This document shows, one piece after another, positions 28,470-38,012 of a stretch of 64,000 nt of DNA. The translations under genes and the position numbers were made by a program. How positions within the stretch are numbered: position 1 is the stretch's first letter; each line of letters begins with the position of its first letter. The stretch spans positions 1 to 64,000 of the forward strand of contig CAJQRD010000025.1 in NCBI GenBank assembly GCA_905480605.1. Direction: 5' to 3'. The notes under the pieces are model-generated. The model worked only from the letters and a program-made list of their open reading frames with translations. It did no database searches and was not told the DNA's origin. This stretch comes from an uncultured Saprospiraceae bacterium. GTDB lineage: Bacteria > Bacteroidota > Bacteroidia > Chitinophagales > Saprospiraceae.

Positions 28470-29762
28470 TTGTTTAGTAGGTTTTATACACATATCACAG
28501 AACAAAATTATTTTGCGGCAAACGATACACTTTTAGTGGCCGTTAGTGGAGGTATAGACTCCATGGTCTTATTGCATTTACTACAAAAACATAACTTTGA
28601 ATTTGCAGTTGCTCATTTCGATCATTTAACAAGACAAGGGCAATCATCTCAAGACCTACAATTCGTTAAAGATTATTGTAATAAGCATCAAATTGAATTT
28701 CACTCTAAGTGTATGAACAATTCTATGAATTACAAAAACTTTCACGATGAAGCTCACAAGCAACGTTATTCGTTTTTTAACTCTTTAGGTTATACCAAAA
28801 TCGTGACAGGGCATCACAAAGGTGATGTTACTGAATCTATTTTTTTAAACTTCCTAAATGGTAAATCTGTTTATGGAATTTCAGACAAAAACCAAAACAT
28901 TGTAAGACCATTAATCATTTTTAGTAAAAACGAAATAGAAGAATATGCCATAAAGAATAAGATTTCATTTGCTGAAGATGTTTCAAACAATGAATCAGTT
29001 TATGACAGAAATTATATACGCAACAAAATACTCCCTAGAGTATATGAAAACTTTGACAACTTTGATTCAAAAATAGCCAATTTAAGTACCCGCATATCCA
29101 ATAGAGACATTGCATTTTTGGCATTATCAGAAAAAGTACTTGCCCCAAAAGAAAATGACAATTATACGTCTATTAGTAAAGCGTTAATTGTAAACTTAGA
29201 CAATCTAGCTTATCAAGTTTTACATCAATACATAATGAAATTTGGGTTTAACCTAACGCATTCTAAAGACATCATTAGTACTATTGATAAACCTGGGGGT
29301 ATTTTTAATAGCCAGGATTACAATATTATTATTGACAGAGATGAAATACGCATATATAAAAAGTCTGTTCGATCTGAAAATATTGAGATCTTCATACAAA
29401 ACGAAGCACTTAGCGTTGATTATAATGGTAATTGTTTTTTGATTCAAAAAGTTGAAGATATTAACTCGACAAGTAAGAGAAACGAAGCCTTTCTAGATCT
29501 AAAGAAGGTGGGTCAAACTTTAAGAATTAGGAATTGGAAAGAAGGTGATTCTTTCTATCCGTTAAATATGGGTGGAAAAAGGCAGAGCTTAAAAAAATAC
29601 TTTGCTAATGAAAAATTAGATAGAATTGAAAAGAGAAATGTCCCAGTCCTTACAACTTCGAAAAATGAAATAATTTGGATTGGTGGTTATCGAGTTGATG
29701 ATAGATTTAAAATCACAAATGAGACAAAATCAATTTTGAAAATAAGCTTACTTTCCAAATAA
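28470..29762 (+). CDS. tilS: tRNA(Ile)-lysidine synthetase
   Basis: A 430-residue enzyme that attaches lysine to C34 of tRNA-Ile(CAU), making the codon AUA readable as Ile; it is essential in most bacteria. The PP-loop 'VAVSGGIDSMVLLH' (SGGxDS at 26-31) and 'IVTGHHKGDVTESIFLNFL' define the N-terminal ATPase domain. The C-terminal TilS domain reads 'LRIRNWKEGDSFYPLNMGGK' followed by 'SLKKYFANEKLDRIEKRNVP'. The start codon is a TTG only 29 bp from the divergent lipoprotein gene. The 3' end overlaps the convergent 29748-30608 gene by 15 bp. Confidence 0.94.
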   Translation: MFSRFYTHITEQNYFAANDTLLVAVSGGIDSMVLLHLLQKHNFEFAVAHFDHLTRQGQSSQDLQFVKDYCNKHQIEFHSKCMNNSMNYKNFHDEAHKQRYSFFNSLGYTKIVTGHHKGDVTESIFLNFLNGKSVYGISDKNQNIVRPLIIFSKNEIEEYAIKNKISFAEDVSNNESVYDRNYIRNKILPRVYENFDNFDSKIANLSTRISNRDIAFLALSEKVLAPKENDNYTSISKALIVNLDNLAYQVLHQYIMKFGFNLTHSKDIISTIDKPGGIFNSQDYNIIIDRDEIRIYKKSVRSENIEIFIQNEALSVDYNGNCFLIQKVEDINSTSKRNEAFLDLKKVGQTLRIRNWKEGDSFYPLNMGGKRQSLKKYFANEKLDRIEKRNVPVLTTSKNEIIWIGGYRVDDRFKITNETKSILKISLLSK

Positions 29763-30608
29763 ATTTTTCTTCTTTTTATTTAATATTGGTTTTGGTCTTG
29801 GAGCATTGTTTTCTCCATAGCTGTGGTCGTATATCTTTTCCTTATACATCCATTTACCGTTTTCAAGTTTATATCCCTCATAAGATCCATCTGGTACATT
29901 TGTAGGTCCTTGGCCTTCAAGTTGACCCATCCTTTGAATCAAATGATCATGCACGATCATTTCTAGACCAGGGTTATAATTGAGATTGACACTTGCATCA
30001 CCCGAGTATGTCAAGATAATTCTATTTTGATAAGTATCAAGATCGTTTTTGTCTTCAAATATCTCCTCACCTAAAGTAACCGTTCCATCTTTTACGTGGA
30101 TCATATCTAATACCTTGGCATTTTTAAACTGATCAATTTGATTGAACCCAAAAATTAAATATTTATTTTCTTCTAACTTCTTGATACTGTAATACAAAGC
30201 ACCATACCACGATTCTGGTGTGACACTTTCAAAAGCTAAATCTTGAGTAAAATCAGAATTGTCTTTAAGTTGAACATAACTGCCATCAGGAAATACTATA
30301 AAACCATAATATTTAGATTTATTTTCTAAAAATCTAACTTGCCATGATACCAATTTAAAGTCACCATCAACACTTTCAAGAACAGACACAGTTTTAATAT
30401 CACCTGGGCTTAATTCAAAAGCATTGGGCTCATTTAAAAAAGAAAGAAAAGCATCGTAAAACAAATCACCGGCTTTGGCTCTATTCTGATATTCTAAGGC
30501 ATTTAACATTACATCTCCATAGAAAAATAAGTTCTCTGTCGTCTTTGATTCTTGACTATAAATGTTTTGAGAGGAAATAAATAGAAAGCATAAAACAATA
30601 ATTTTCAT
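29748..30608 (-). CDS. Conserved hypothetical periplasmic protein
   Basis: About 286 residues with a clean signal peptide when started at ATG 30608 ('MKIIVLCFLFISSQNIYSQ'). An upstream in-frame ATG at 30650 would add 14 residues before that signal and is less likely. The mature protein has no motif I recognise. It is mixed alpha/beta with 'SVLESVDGDFKLVSWQVRF', 'PESWYGALYYSIKKLEENKY' and a C-terminal 'NGKWMYKEKIYDH', and ends in a Lys-rich tail. It lies just downstream of the peroxiredoxin-like gene on the same strand, so it may share the mdh transcript. Its 3' end overlaps tilS by 15 bp. Confidence 0.65.
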   Translation of the reverse strand: MKIIVLCFLFISSQNIYSQESKTTENLFFYGDVMLNALEYQNRAKAGDLFYDAFLSFLNEPNAFELSPGDIKTVSVLESVDGDFKLVSWQVRFLENKSKYYGFIVFPDGSYVQLKDNSDFTQDLAFESVTPESWYGALYYSIKKLEENKYLIFGFNQIDQFKNAKVLDMIHVKDGTVTLGEEIFEDKNDLDTYQNRIILTYSGDASVNLNYNPGLEMIVHDHLIQRMGQLEGQGPTNVPDGSYEGYKLENGKWMYKEKIYDHSYGENNAPRPKPILNKKKKNLFGK

Positions 30609-30656
30609 GACACAAGATTTAGATTTATATAACGGAAATAAGAATTTCAAATTGTA

Positions 30657-31172
30657 CTATCGGATACAACATGAAATTAACTTATCATAATCAGGTCTAT
30701 CAGAAGCTACTTTGTGAATGTAACTATCTATAACTGTACCTTTATCAAGAATAAAAATACCTGGCATTTGTAGAGAGTCGCCAATTTGTGTTAATGATCC
30801 AGATATTCCATCCTTTTTAGCTTCATAGCCCCTTATCCATGTTTTAAATCCAAAAAGTTGGCCAAAGGTTCCTTTCATAAGTCCAAAATCACGATAAACT
30901 CTACAATTGGGACTTGAGACATGCTTAATTCCTTTTAGTCCATACTCCTCAAAGTACTGATCTGCGACAGAATTTGAAGCCATATGGACAAAAATCAATT
31001 CAATTCTCCTAGAATCGATTTCAGGCTTGCGTTTGGAAATATCAGTGAGGGCTTGTCTGCAAAAAATACATCCAAAATGCCTTAAGAATACCAACAACAC
31101 AGGATTTTCTTGACTAAGATCAGCCAGTGATTCGTGTGTATTGGTGTAGACATTTTGGATGCTTGTATTCAT
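30657..31172 (-). CDS. Peroxiredoxin-like (AhpC/TSA_2, SelL-related) redox protein
   Basis: A 171-residue cytoplasmic thioredoxin-fold protein. The CxxC active site is in 'VFLRHFGCIFCRQALTDISK' near residue 34, followed by the family's 'IELIFVHMAS' and 'PNCRVYRDFGLMKGTFGQLF' segments and a C-terminal 'PGIFILDKGTVIDSYIH'. The fold and motif order fit AhpC-TSA_2 proteins, probably thiol-disulfide or peroxide reductases; the substrate is unknown. It starts 10 bp after mdh on the same strand, so an mdh operon is likely. Confidence 0.78.
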   Translation of the reverse strand: MNTSIQNVYTNTHESLADLSQENPVLLVFLRHFGCIFCRQALTDISKRKPEIDSRRIELIFVHMASNSVADQYFEEYGLKGIKHVSSPNCRVYRDFGLMKGTFGQLFGFKTWIRGYEAKKDGISGSLTQIGDSLQMPGIFILDKGTVIDSYIHKVASDRPDYDKLISCCIR

Positions 31173-31182
31173 ATATAATTGA

Positions 31183-32118
31183 TTAAACCAGTTTCATCTT
31201 CTTGAATGAATCGATTACTGACTTAACTGCTTTTGCTGAAGATTTTAATCCCTTTTTCTCTTCAGGATTAAGTTTAAGCTTGATGATTTTCTTAATTCCT
31301 TCCTTACCTAATTGAACAGGAACGCCTAAGAACATATCTTTCACGCCATATTCTCCTTGTAACCAAACGCTACATGGGAAAATTCTACCATCATCTTTAA
31401 CAATTGACTCAACCATTTGTGCAGCTGCTGCACCTGGAGCATACCAAGCTGAAGTACCCATTAGCTTTACCAATTCTCCTCCGCCTTTCTTAGTTCTCTC
31501 AACAATTTTATTCAACTTAGATTTAGCTATCATATCTGTTACTGGAATACCAGCTACGGTTGTAAATCTAGGAAGAGGTACCATAGTATCACCATGACCA
31601 CCCATCAATACAGCTTGAATATCTTTAGGAGATACTTCTAGCTCAGTAGATAAAAAGGCTCTATATCTTGCAGTGTCCAGAATCCCTGCCATTCCAATAA
31701 CTCTTGTAGGGTCAAGTTTCGCTGCCTTTAAACAAGCATATGACATTACATCAAGAGGATTAGAGACAATAATAAAAATTGGATTTTTTGAATGCTTTAA
31801 AATCGACTTTGTTACTGAAACAACGATTTTTGCATTTGTTGAGATAAGATCATCTCTGCTCATTCCTGGCTTTCTAGGAATACCAGCAGTAATAACAACG
31901 ATATCTGAACCTGCTGTATCAGCATAATCGGATGTACCTGTTAATTTACTGCTATAATAGTCAATAGGTGCTTGTTGCCAAGAATCCAATGCTTTTCCTT
32001 TTGCAAAATCGCCTTTAATGTCAATAAGTACAACTTCATTTACGATATCTTTGTGCGCTAAAACGTTGGCTACAGTAGCTCCTACATTACCCGCTCCAAC
32101 AACGGTAACTTTACTCAT
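31183..32118 (-). CDS. mdh: Malate dehydrogenase
   Basis: A 311-residue NAD-dependent enzyme of the LDH-like MDH group, converting malate to oxaloacetate in the TCA cycle. The Rossmann motif 'VTVVGAGNVGATVANVLAH' opens the protein. 'TAGIPRKPGMSRDDLISTNA' (substrate-binding Arg residues), 'IIVSNPLDVMSY' and the catalytic 'LMGGHGDTMVPLPR' (active-site His) follow. Length is typical. A -7 box lies 37 bp upstream. It is the first gene of a probable three-gene unit with the peroxiredoxin-like and periplasmic genes. Confidence 0.97.
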   Translation of the reverse strand: MSKVTVVGAGNVGATVANVLAHKDIVNEVVLIDIKGDFAKGKALDSWQQAPIDYYSSKLTGTSDYADTAGSDIVVITAGIPRKPGMSRDDLISTNAKIVVSVTKSILKHSKNPIFIIVSNPLDVMSYACLKAAKLDPTRVIGMAGILDTARYRAFLSTELEVSPKDIQAVLMGGHGDTMVPLPRFTTVAGIPVTDMIAKSKLNKIVERTKKGGGELVKLMGTSAWYAPGAAAAQMVESIVKDDGRIFPCSVWLQGEYGVKDMFLGVPVQLGKEGIKKIIKLKLNPEEKKGLKSSAKAVKSVIDSFKKMKLV

Positions 32119-32154
32119 AATAATTTTTATTTAATTTGTTTTAATATTGCGCTG

Positions 32155-32162
32155 CAAATGTA
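32155..32162 (-). promoter_or_regulatory. Predicted -7 promoter box of mdh
   Basis: CAAATGTA on the plus strand reads TACATTTG on the minus strand, an exact TAnnTTTG box 37 bp before the mdh ATG. No good -33 TTG is seen at the usual distance, so confidence is moderate. Confidence 0.5.
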
Positions 32163-32251
32163 TAAAATATTTGAACCTATTAATGGCCTAAATGTTTTGA
32201 AGAAGAACTTTTAACGCTATTTTTATTGGTATTTTTGATAAAATTTAAAAA

Positions 32252-33781
32252 ATGAGATTTATAAAGAGTTTGTTTCTTAGCTTAATTATGATTTTTAGTA
32301 TCAATAGTTATGCTCAAAAGATGAGATGTTCAACTGACCAAGATACTGAGTTTATGAAAAGGCTTCAAAGAAATGTTGATAATTCATTTACACAAAAAGC
32401 TAAGGTTGCAAGATTTGTACCTGTAGAATTGCACTTGGTTGCTGACAATGATGGTTCATTGACATTAACTGAAGATGAGATAATAAGCAAGATGTGTATC
32501 TTAAATAATAGATATGCAGATATAGAGATGCATTTTTACATAGCAGGTATCAATAAAATATTCAACACAACTTTGAATCACAGACAAGGACTTGCAAGTA
32601 GTAGAACTTTGATGAGAAATAATAAAAACGAAGATGCTATGAACATTTTCTTGGTGAATGAAATTTTACAAAATGATTTCGAGCCATCAGGAGCTGCTGG
32701 TTATTATACTGGAGGGGGGAATGATTTTATTGTAATGCTTCAATCAACTCCAGGCGATGATGGATATACGATGGAGCACGAAATTGGTCATCACTTTTCA
32801 CTAGCACATACACATTTTGGTTGGGAAGGTGATATTTCACAAGGATCAAGCTCTGGAGGTTATAATCCTCTTATTCATGGAGATACTGTCACTATTGAAA
32901 TAATTACGGGATCTACTCAAGCACCGCCTACAGAAGTTGAATTGATGGATGGCTCTAACTGCACAACAGCAGGAGATAGAATATGTGATACACCACCAGA
33001 TTATGGTTTTGGACAAGCATGCTCATGTTGCACAATGAGATGGGATGTTTGGGATAGAAATGGAGATATGATTATTCCTATGTTAGATAACATAATGTCT
33101 TATTCGCAAAATTGCCCAGAAAACTTCTTCACGGATGGTCAAAGAGATGCCATGTTTGAAGATTTTGATTCTCCATTAAGATCACATCTTAGAACTGGAG
33201 AAGTTACTGAATACACTCCTATAACAGAAGAAGTTACTATTACATCACCTCAGGTTGCAGATAAATTTGACAGTTTTGATGGCGTACTCATTGAATGGGA
33301 TGCTGTTTTGAATGCTGAAACTTATGTGGTTAATATCTCAGGAGGACAACAGTTGCGATATGAGACAAGTGATACTGAAATGTATATAGAGGAACTTGAG
33401 CCATCATCATTATATTTTGTTGATGTAAAAGCATACAATAAATTTGGTACGGGTTGTCAAAATAGTATCAGAGTATTTTTTGAAACTGGAACAGGATCTA
33501 CCTCAACCAATGAAACAGAATCTATAAATGATATCAATATCTATCCAAATCCTGTTAAAAATGCAGAAGATTTGGTGATTGACTACAATTCTGATAAGAA
33601 TATTGTAAGCAAAATCAGATTACATAATCTTCAAGGTAAGGTAGTTGAATTAATTAATACTACATTTGCTGCCGGAAATAATAAATTTAAAATCAATACC
33701 TCAGCATTAATTTCTGGTCTATATATTTTAGAAATTGAAACTGAAGAAGGTATTATTTCAGAAAAGATTATTGTAGAATAG
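32252..33781 (+). CDS. Secreted zinc metalloprotease (metzincin, M43/pappalysin-like), T9SS type A
   Basis: A 509-residue secreted protease. The signal peptide ends near residue 21 ('MIFSINSYAQ'). The zinc motif HExxHxxxxxH is complete: 'HEIGHHFSLAH' at 176-186, with metal ligands His176, His180 and His186 and catalytic Glu177. A downstream Met-turn-like 'NIMSYSQN' completes the metzincin signature, and several Cys residues around 'SNCTTAGDRICDTPP' fit pappalysin-type disulfides. A fibronectin type III-like domain (about 325-410) and a T9SS type A sorting domain ('NIYPNPVKNAEDLVIDY') follow. It precedes sucC by only 23 bp, a gene with no obvious link. Confidence 0.88.
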   Translation: MRFIKSLFLSLIMIFSINSYAQKMRCSTDQDTEFMKRLQRNVDNSFTQKAKVARFVPVELHLVADNDGSLTLTEDEIISKMCILNNRYADIEMHFYIAGINKIFNTTLNHRQGLASSRTLMRNNKNEDAMNIFLVNEILQNDFEPSGAAGYYTGGGNDFIVMLQSTPGDDGYTMEHEIGHHFSLAHTHFGWEGDISQGSSSGGYNPLIHGDTVTIEIITGSTQAPPTEVELMDGSNCTTAGDRICDTPPDYGFGQACSCCTMRWDVWDRNGDMIIPMLDNIMSYSQNCPENFFTDGQRDAMFEDFDSPLRSHLRTGEVTEYTPITEEVTITSPQVADKFDSFDGVLIEWDAVLNAETYVVNISGGQQLRYETSDTEMYIEELEPSSLYFVDVKAYNKFGTGCQNSIRVFFETGTGSTSTNETESINDINIYPNPVKNAEDLVIDYNSDKNIVSKIRLHNLQGKVVELINTTFAAGNNKFKINTSALISGLYILEIETEEGIISEKIIVE

Positions 33782-33804
33782 TAAAAAGCAAACTAAAATC
33801 AGGT

Positions 33805-35007
33805 ATGAATTTACACGAATATCAAGCGAAAGAAATAATTGAAAGTTATGGCGTGCCTATCCAAAAAGGCATGATGGCAGAAAATCTTGAAGAAGCAATT
33901 ACTGCTTATAAAAAAATTTCTGCAGATACAAAATCTCCTGTTGCCATTGTGAAAGCCCAAATTCATGCAGGCGGACGCGGAAAGGGTGGAGGAGTCAAAC
34001 TCGTTAAGAATTTAAACGAATTGAAGGAAGTTTCTGCTAACATACTAGGCATGATGCTCAAAACACCTCAGACACCAGGAGGTATGGAAGGTGCTGGAAA
34101 ACTTGTTCAAAAAATACTAGTTGCAGAAGATGCTTATGCACCTGACTTTGATGCTTGTAAAGAATACTATGTATCAATCTTGATGGATAGAGATAGACAA
34201 TGTAATGTAATCATCTACTCTACCGAAGGTGGAATGGATATTGAAAAAGTTGCAGAAGAAACACCACACTTGGTACACAAAGAATATATTGACCCAGAAT
34301 TGGGAATACAAGGTTTTCAATTGAGAAAAATTGCATTCAACCTAGGATTATCTGGTGTAGCTTTTAAATCGATGACTAAGTTTATCGCCGCTTTGTATAA
34401 AGCATATTTAGGTGCAGATGCTACATTAATTGAAATCAACCCTACTTTAAAAACAGGTGACGGTAGAATAATTGCAGTTGATACTAAACTTAGTGTTGAT
34501 GACAATGCATTATACAGACACAAAGACATTGCGGCTTTAAGAGACGAATCTGAAGAAGATGAGACTGAAGTTGAAGCAAGTAAGGTAGGACTTAACTATG
34601 TAAAACTTGACGGAAATGTAGGTTGTATGGTAAATGGTGCTGGATTGGCAATGGCAACTATGGATATCATCAAGTTATCAGGTGGTTCACCAGCAAATTT
34701 CTTAGACGTTGGAGGAACTGCAGATGCGCAAAGAGTTGAGCAAGCTTTTAAAATGATCTTAAAAGATCCAAATGTAAAAGCAATATTGATCAATATCTTT
34801 GGAGGAATCGTAAGATGCGATAGAGTTGCTCAAGGTGTGATTGATGCATACAAGAACATGGGTAATATCAATGTTCCAATTATCGTAAGATTACAAGGAA
34901 CAAATGCCGATATAGCAAAAGAACTTATTGACAACAGTGGATTAGAAGTTAAATCAGCTGTGTTATTGAAAGAAGCTGCTGATTTGGTAAAAGAAGTTGT
35001 TTCTTAA
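33805..35007 (+). CDS. sucC: Succinate-CoA ligase, ADP-forming, beta subunit
   Basis: A 400-residue ATP-grasp subunit of succinyl-CoA synthetase, which makes ATP from succinyl-CoA in the TCA cycle. Motifs: N-terminal 'MNLHEYQAKEIIESYGVPI', the Gly-rich loop 'AQIHAGGRGKGGGVKLV', 'LIEINPTLKT' and the CoA-ligase segment 'FLDVGGTADAQRVEQAFKMI' with 'IFGGIVRCDRVAQGV'. sucD is not adjacent. It is only 23 bp after the protease gene, so a promoter inside that gene or readthrough must serve it. A terminator follows. Confidence 0.97.
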   Translation: MNLHEYQAKEIIESYGVPIQKGMMAENLEEAITAYKKISADTKSPVAIVKAQIHAGGRGKGGGVKLVKNLNELKEVSANILGMMLKTPQTPGGMEGAGKLVQKILVAEDAYAPDFDACKEYYVSILMDRDRQCNVIIYSTEGGMDIEKVAEETPHLVHKEYIDPELGIQGFQLRKIAFNLGLSGVAFKSMTKFIAALYKAYLGADATLIEINPTLKTGDGRIIAVDTKLSVDDNALYRHKDIAALRDESEEDETEVEASKVGLNYVKLDGNVGCMVNGAGLAMATMDIIKLSGGSPANFLDVGGTADAQRVEQAFKMILKDPNVKAILINIFGGIVRCDRVAQGVIDAYKNMGNINVPIIVRLQGTNADIAKELIDNSGLEVKSAVLLKEAADLVKEVVS

Positions 35008-35041
35008 TTTAAACATTATTCTTTACCTAATTGGTTAAAAA

Positions 35042-35077
35042 TAAAAAGCCATCTTGTATTTCAAGATGGCTTTTTAT
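35042..35077 (+). terminator. Rho-independent terminator of sucC
   Basis: Stem AAAAAGCCATCTTG / CAAGATGGCTTTTT with a short loop (TATTT), then T-rich sequence, 35 bp past the sucC stop. Confidence 0.88.
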
Positions 35078-35201
35078 TTTGGTAATTAGATGTTTCACAT
35101 GATAAAGAACAAGTAGAAAAAAATAAAGGAGATTATTGGGTATATAGAAGAAGAAGCCTGAGACTTACTCCAGCACCAAAGTGCGAGGGCTAGAACTCTG
35201 A

Positions 35202-35357
35202 CTAGAACTATTAAGTGAGGGAGATCGTTTATTCAATCGACTTTCAAAAGATGATCAACAAAAACTTATTTATTTGATCATAGAAATTGATAGTTTAACT
35301 AAAAATAGAGAGTGCAATAAATATTTTAGATTGGGGCGTCCCTATAAACATATATAA
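35202..35357 (+). pseudogene. Remnant of a helix-turn-helix (XRE-type) regulator tail
   Basis: An open stretch without a start codon ends in TAA at 35355-35357. The segment 'LFNRLSKDDQQKLIYLI' resembles the C-terminal tail of small Bacteroidota XRE regulators. An in-frame TGA at 35199-35201 separates it from an upstream piece in another phase ('TPAPKCEG'). It is probably a decayed regulator fragment at the left edge of a pseudogene cluster. Family identification is tentative. Confidence 0.4.
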
Positions 35358-35393
35358 TGACAGGGGGCCGCTTTTGCTTTTAAATAATAAAAC

Positions 35394-36855
35394 TTATCGA
35401 ATAGGTCGAATTTTCTGTCTTCTAGCCTCTTTAATATTAATCTCCATAAATTGAGGATTGCCTGCAAGAATTTCAGGTTTTGCCTTATTGTGATAGTTGG
35501 CTGATCCTTCATTCACGGCACCAAGAAAAGAACTCCAAGATTTTTGCACAGAAGTTTCGAGTCCATTCATTGAATTATAAAGGTCATCTTGGGCGCTGCC
35601 ATGTTCAATATTTAAATCCCCCATTAAAGTAGTTTCAAGTGCGAACATTTTACTGCCATCACTATTCAAACTGAAAGCCAAGTAGGCATGCCCTGGTACC
35701 AAGACAATAGAAACGTCAATGCCTACTTTATATAGAAATGAGGCAAAAAGTACGGTGCCATCTATACAGTTTGCTTGTGAAGTTTGAAGTGCGTCTTTAA
35801 CAAAACGGATGACTTGCCCAGCAGAACGTTCATCACTCCCACTTTGTGTAGTAATATCGCTATACTTAAATCCTTTTTTTTGAAAATGGTACCACAATGT
35901 AAATACCTGAGATAATACTTGATCTTCACTGCCTTGGTATCCTGACCAACTTGGAATGATATTGTAGTCAAGCATTTCACCCAATTCCTTATCGAGGCTA
36001 GGTTCATTTTCGTTGACATAAGCAGCAAATATAAAGTTGAGGGCAGTGGCATTCCCATAATGGTCAATGCCGTAGAATACCGCATCATTGATGCTTCTTG
36101 TCCATACGACTTCTAACTGCTCACCAATTTGTTCATTATTTAAATATATAGAATACTTGAAATTTACGGGTTTTGCCTAGTTAACCGCTTTTAAGGCCTC
36201 ATAGTCATATTCCATAACAGGATAAATCTCATTGATCCCTTCCTTGGTCACTGTTATTGTATAGCTACTGCGTTTTGCTAGCGGTTCCCCTTCAATTTCT
36301 ACTCGAACAATTGAGCCAATTGGAAACTGGCTTAATTGTATCCCAAAATATCCATTTTTATCACCATATAAGCTATAAGGGGTATCTTCTAGTTCTACCT
36401 CAATATCTTGAGACCAGGTGGAAGTTGCTAAAACATAGGAAGGGTAGAAGTCTGTACCAAAGCGTTTGATAGGTGCCCAGGTGCTTTGTGAATAATCAAG
36501 AGGCTCTACGTCTTGAGGAAGTTCTGAAATGTAATCTAATTCAAATTGAATAGCTTCATCCCAAAGCGGTTCTTCATCTTTGTCCATAGGCATAACAATA
36601 AGGGTCATCACTTCAGTTTCCCAGGGTATAATGGCATAATTTTCGCCAAGCATTCCAATAAGTCCTTCTTCATCGTTAATGAAAATTGCTTCATAATAAC
36701 TTCCATCAGTATCCGCAAAGAGTCCAACAGCCCCTTCTTCAACTTCTTCTAGGTAGACTTACAGATCCATCTCCGTAAATACCATTGATAGATTGGGCAA
36801 GAGCAAATGAAGCAAAAAGGGTTAAAAAGATAAGTACAGATAAGGTCTTGCTCAT
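35394..36855 (-). pseudogene. Secreted transglutaminase-like protein, inactivated
   Basis: Reading from ATG 36855: signal peptide 'MSKTLSVLIFLTLFASFALA' and 'QSINGIYGDGS', then a frameshift near 36755-36765 into 'VYLEEVEEGAVGLFADTDG'. That frame continues to a TAG at 36177-36179, after which the same frame stays open to the stop at 35394. Joined, it encodes about 485 residues. The C-terminal half carries a transglutaminase-like core: 'QANCIDGTVLFASFLYKVG' (catalytic Cys) and 'VLVPGHAYLAF' (catalytic His). Two separate lesions make a sequencing error an unlikely sole cause. It lies in a cluster of decayed genes. The target of the ancestral protein is unknown. Confidence 0.75.
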
Positions 36856-37153
36856 GTAGGATCTTAGCATTAAGAATTTCATATTTTTTCGATGTTTATT
36901 TTTGTGACTCATATTGATAAATCGATAGTCAATATATTGGTCTGATTCTTATAAATAAATTTATATACTCAAAGTATTAATTGCCCTACCTAATTTAATG
37001 CTGATATGAATATTTAAATACTATTAAGTTAATGTAATTTAATTCCAATTATTATAAAGTCCAAATGAAATAGTTATATCAAAGGGTAGATTGAGAATTT
37101 TCTTAATTTAGGTATCCAACACCTTATATAACTTTCCATCAAAGACCTTACTG
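36856..37153. other. Intergenic region in the pseudogene cluster
   Basis: AT-rich, no open frame with protein-like content, no hairpin terminator and no tRNA recognised. It separates two decayed minus-strand genes. Confidence 0.5.
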
Positions 37154-37548
37154 CTATGCTCTATATTCCCAGATTTCGGCAGAACGATCTTTTGGATAGG
37201 CTTCTGTCTGTTTTGAAATTATTAGATTATCTGCAAGGTTTGATACTGCATAGGCTATATATTTTGAGTCTGTAAAATCTGTATCGATATTGATACAAGA
37301 CATATTGATCATGCTTGTCTCTGCCTCAGTAAAAAAGAAAGCGATCATGCGATTCTTGCTGTAGCGTTCTAAATAGGAAGTTTTTCCAAGAACACATTCC
37401 ATGATTACATCACTAAATAAGTCTACAAGTTTTTCTGCTTCATCTATATCCTTTTTTTGATTTTAACCCATTCATCTGCAGGTATCACATTGGCTACTAA
37501 ATAATCTACAAACTCTTTTTCTTTGGCTTTTAATTCCTCTACCATCAT
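37154..37548 (-). pseudogene. DUF6495-like protein, frameshifted
   Basis: From ATG 37548 the frame reads 'MMVEELKAKEKEFVDYLVAN' and 'ADEWVKIKK', then hits a stop just after a run of seven T (plus strand 37452-37458). Adding one base restores 'KKKDIDEAEKLVDLFSDVIM' and the rest to the stop at 37154 ('AEIWEYRA'). The combined pattern (ExxFVxFL, ADEWVKxK, AEKxxDLFSDV, KxSYLERYSKN) resembles the Bacteroidota family DUF6495, of unknown function, as I recall it. A homopolymer indel could also be an assembly error, so its pseudogene status is moderately certain. Confidence 0.6.
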
Positions 37549-37601
37549 TGATCATTATTTTGGCATTTTCCAATTTACAATATTAAAAAATATTTATAGT
37601 A

Positions 37602-37999
37602 TTACTTATTTTTTTCTTTATCAAACCATTTTTCAATATAGTGATCTAAAGATTCTGCATTGCTAAAGCCCAGTTGCATTATAATATTAGTATCCAGCTT
37701 AATAAAGTTTCGAAGATTTTGCTTTTGCTTTTTAATCACCGTCTGACTCACTTCAAATGACTCATAAATTTTAGCGCCTTTTTAACTTTCTAAATTTGCT
37801 CTATATGTAACAAAAGCTTTCGACATAGCCTCATCGTTAAAGCTCTCGAAATATGCTTTGCTCCTATTAAGTTTTTATTCCCAATAAATACATGTGCAAA
37901 AACAGCAAATGCCTCAGGATTTTGTATTAACGGAAATTCTAACCTTCCTTTAAGAGTGAATTATTGAGCATCTTTAAATAATACTTTTTTAAATGGCAT
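37602..37999 (-). pseudogene. Unidentified small protein gene with multiple lesions
   Basis: Starting from ATG 37999 ('MPFKKVLFKDAQ') there is an in-frame TAA, then 'LKGRLEFPLIQNPEAFAVFA', a frameshift near 37860, then 'KAYFESFNDEAMSKAFVTYR', another TAA, and 'SQTVIKKQKQNLRNFI' ending '...WFDKEKNK'. Three lesions over ~130 codons show it is not functional. I do not recognise the family. It is co-oriented with the neighbouring decayed genes. Confidence 0.6.
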
Positions 38000-38012
38000 A
38001 TGCTAATTAATT

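Noticed and set aside
15010-36855. Reassignment of TAG as a sense codon, suggested by in-frame TAG in two genes (19465 and 36177)
   Set aside because: TAG is the stop of ordinary genes here (dnaK at 22710, mltG at 27811, the helicase at 10172, the dynamin-like gene at 14824, the protease at 33781), and one of the two affected genes has a second lesion. Local decay is simpler.
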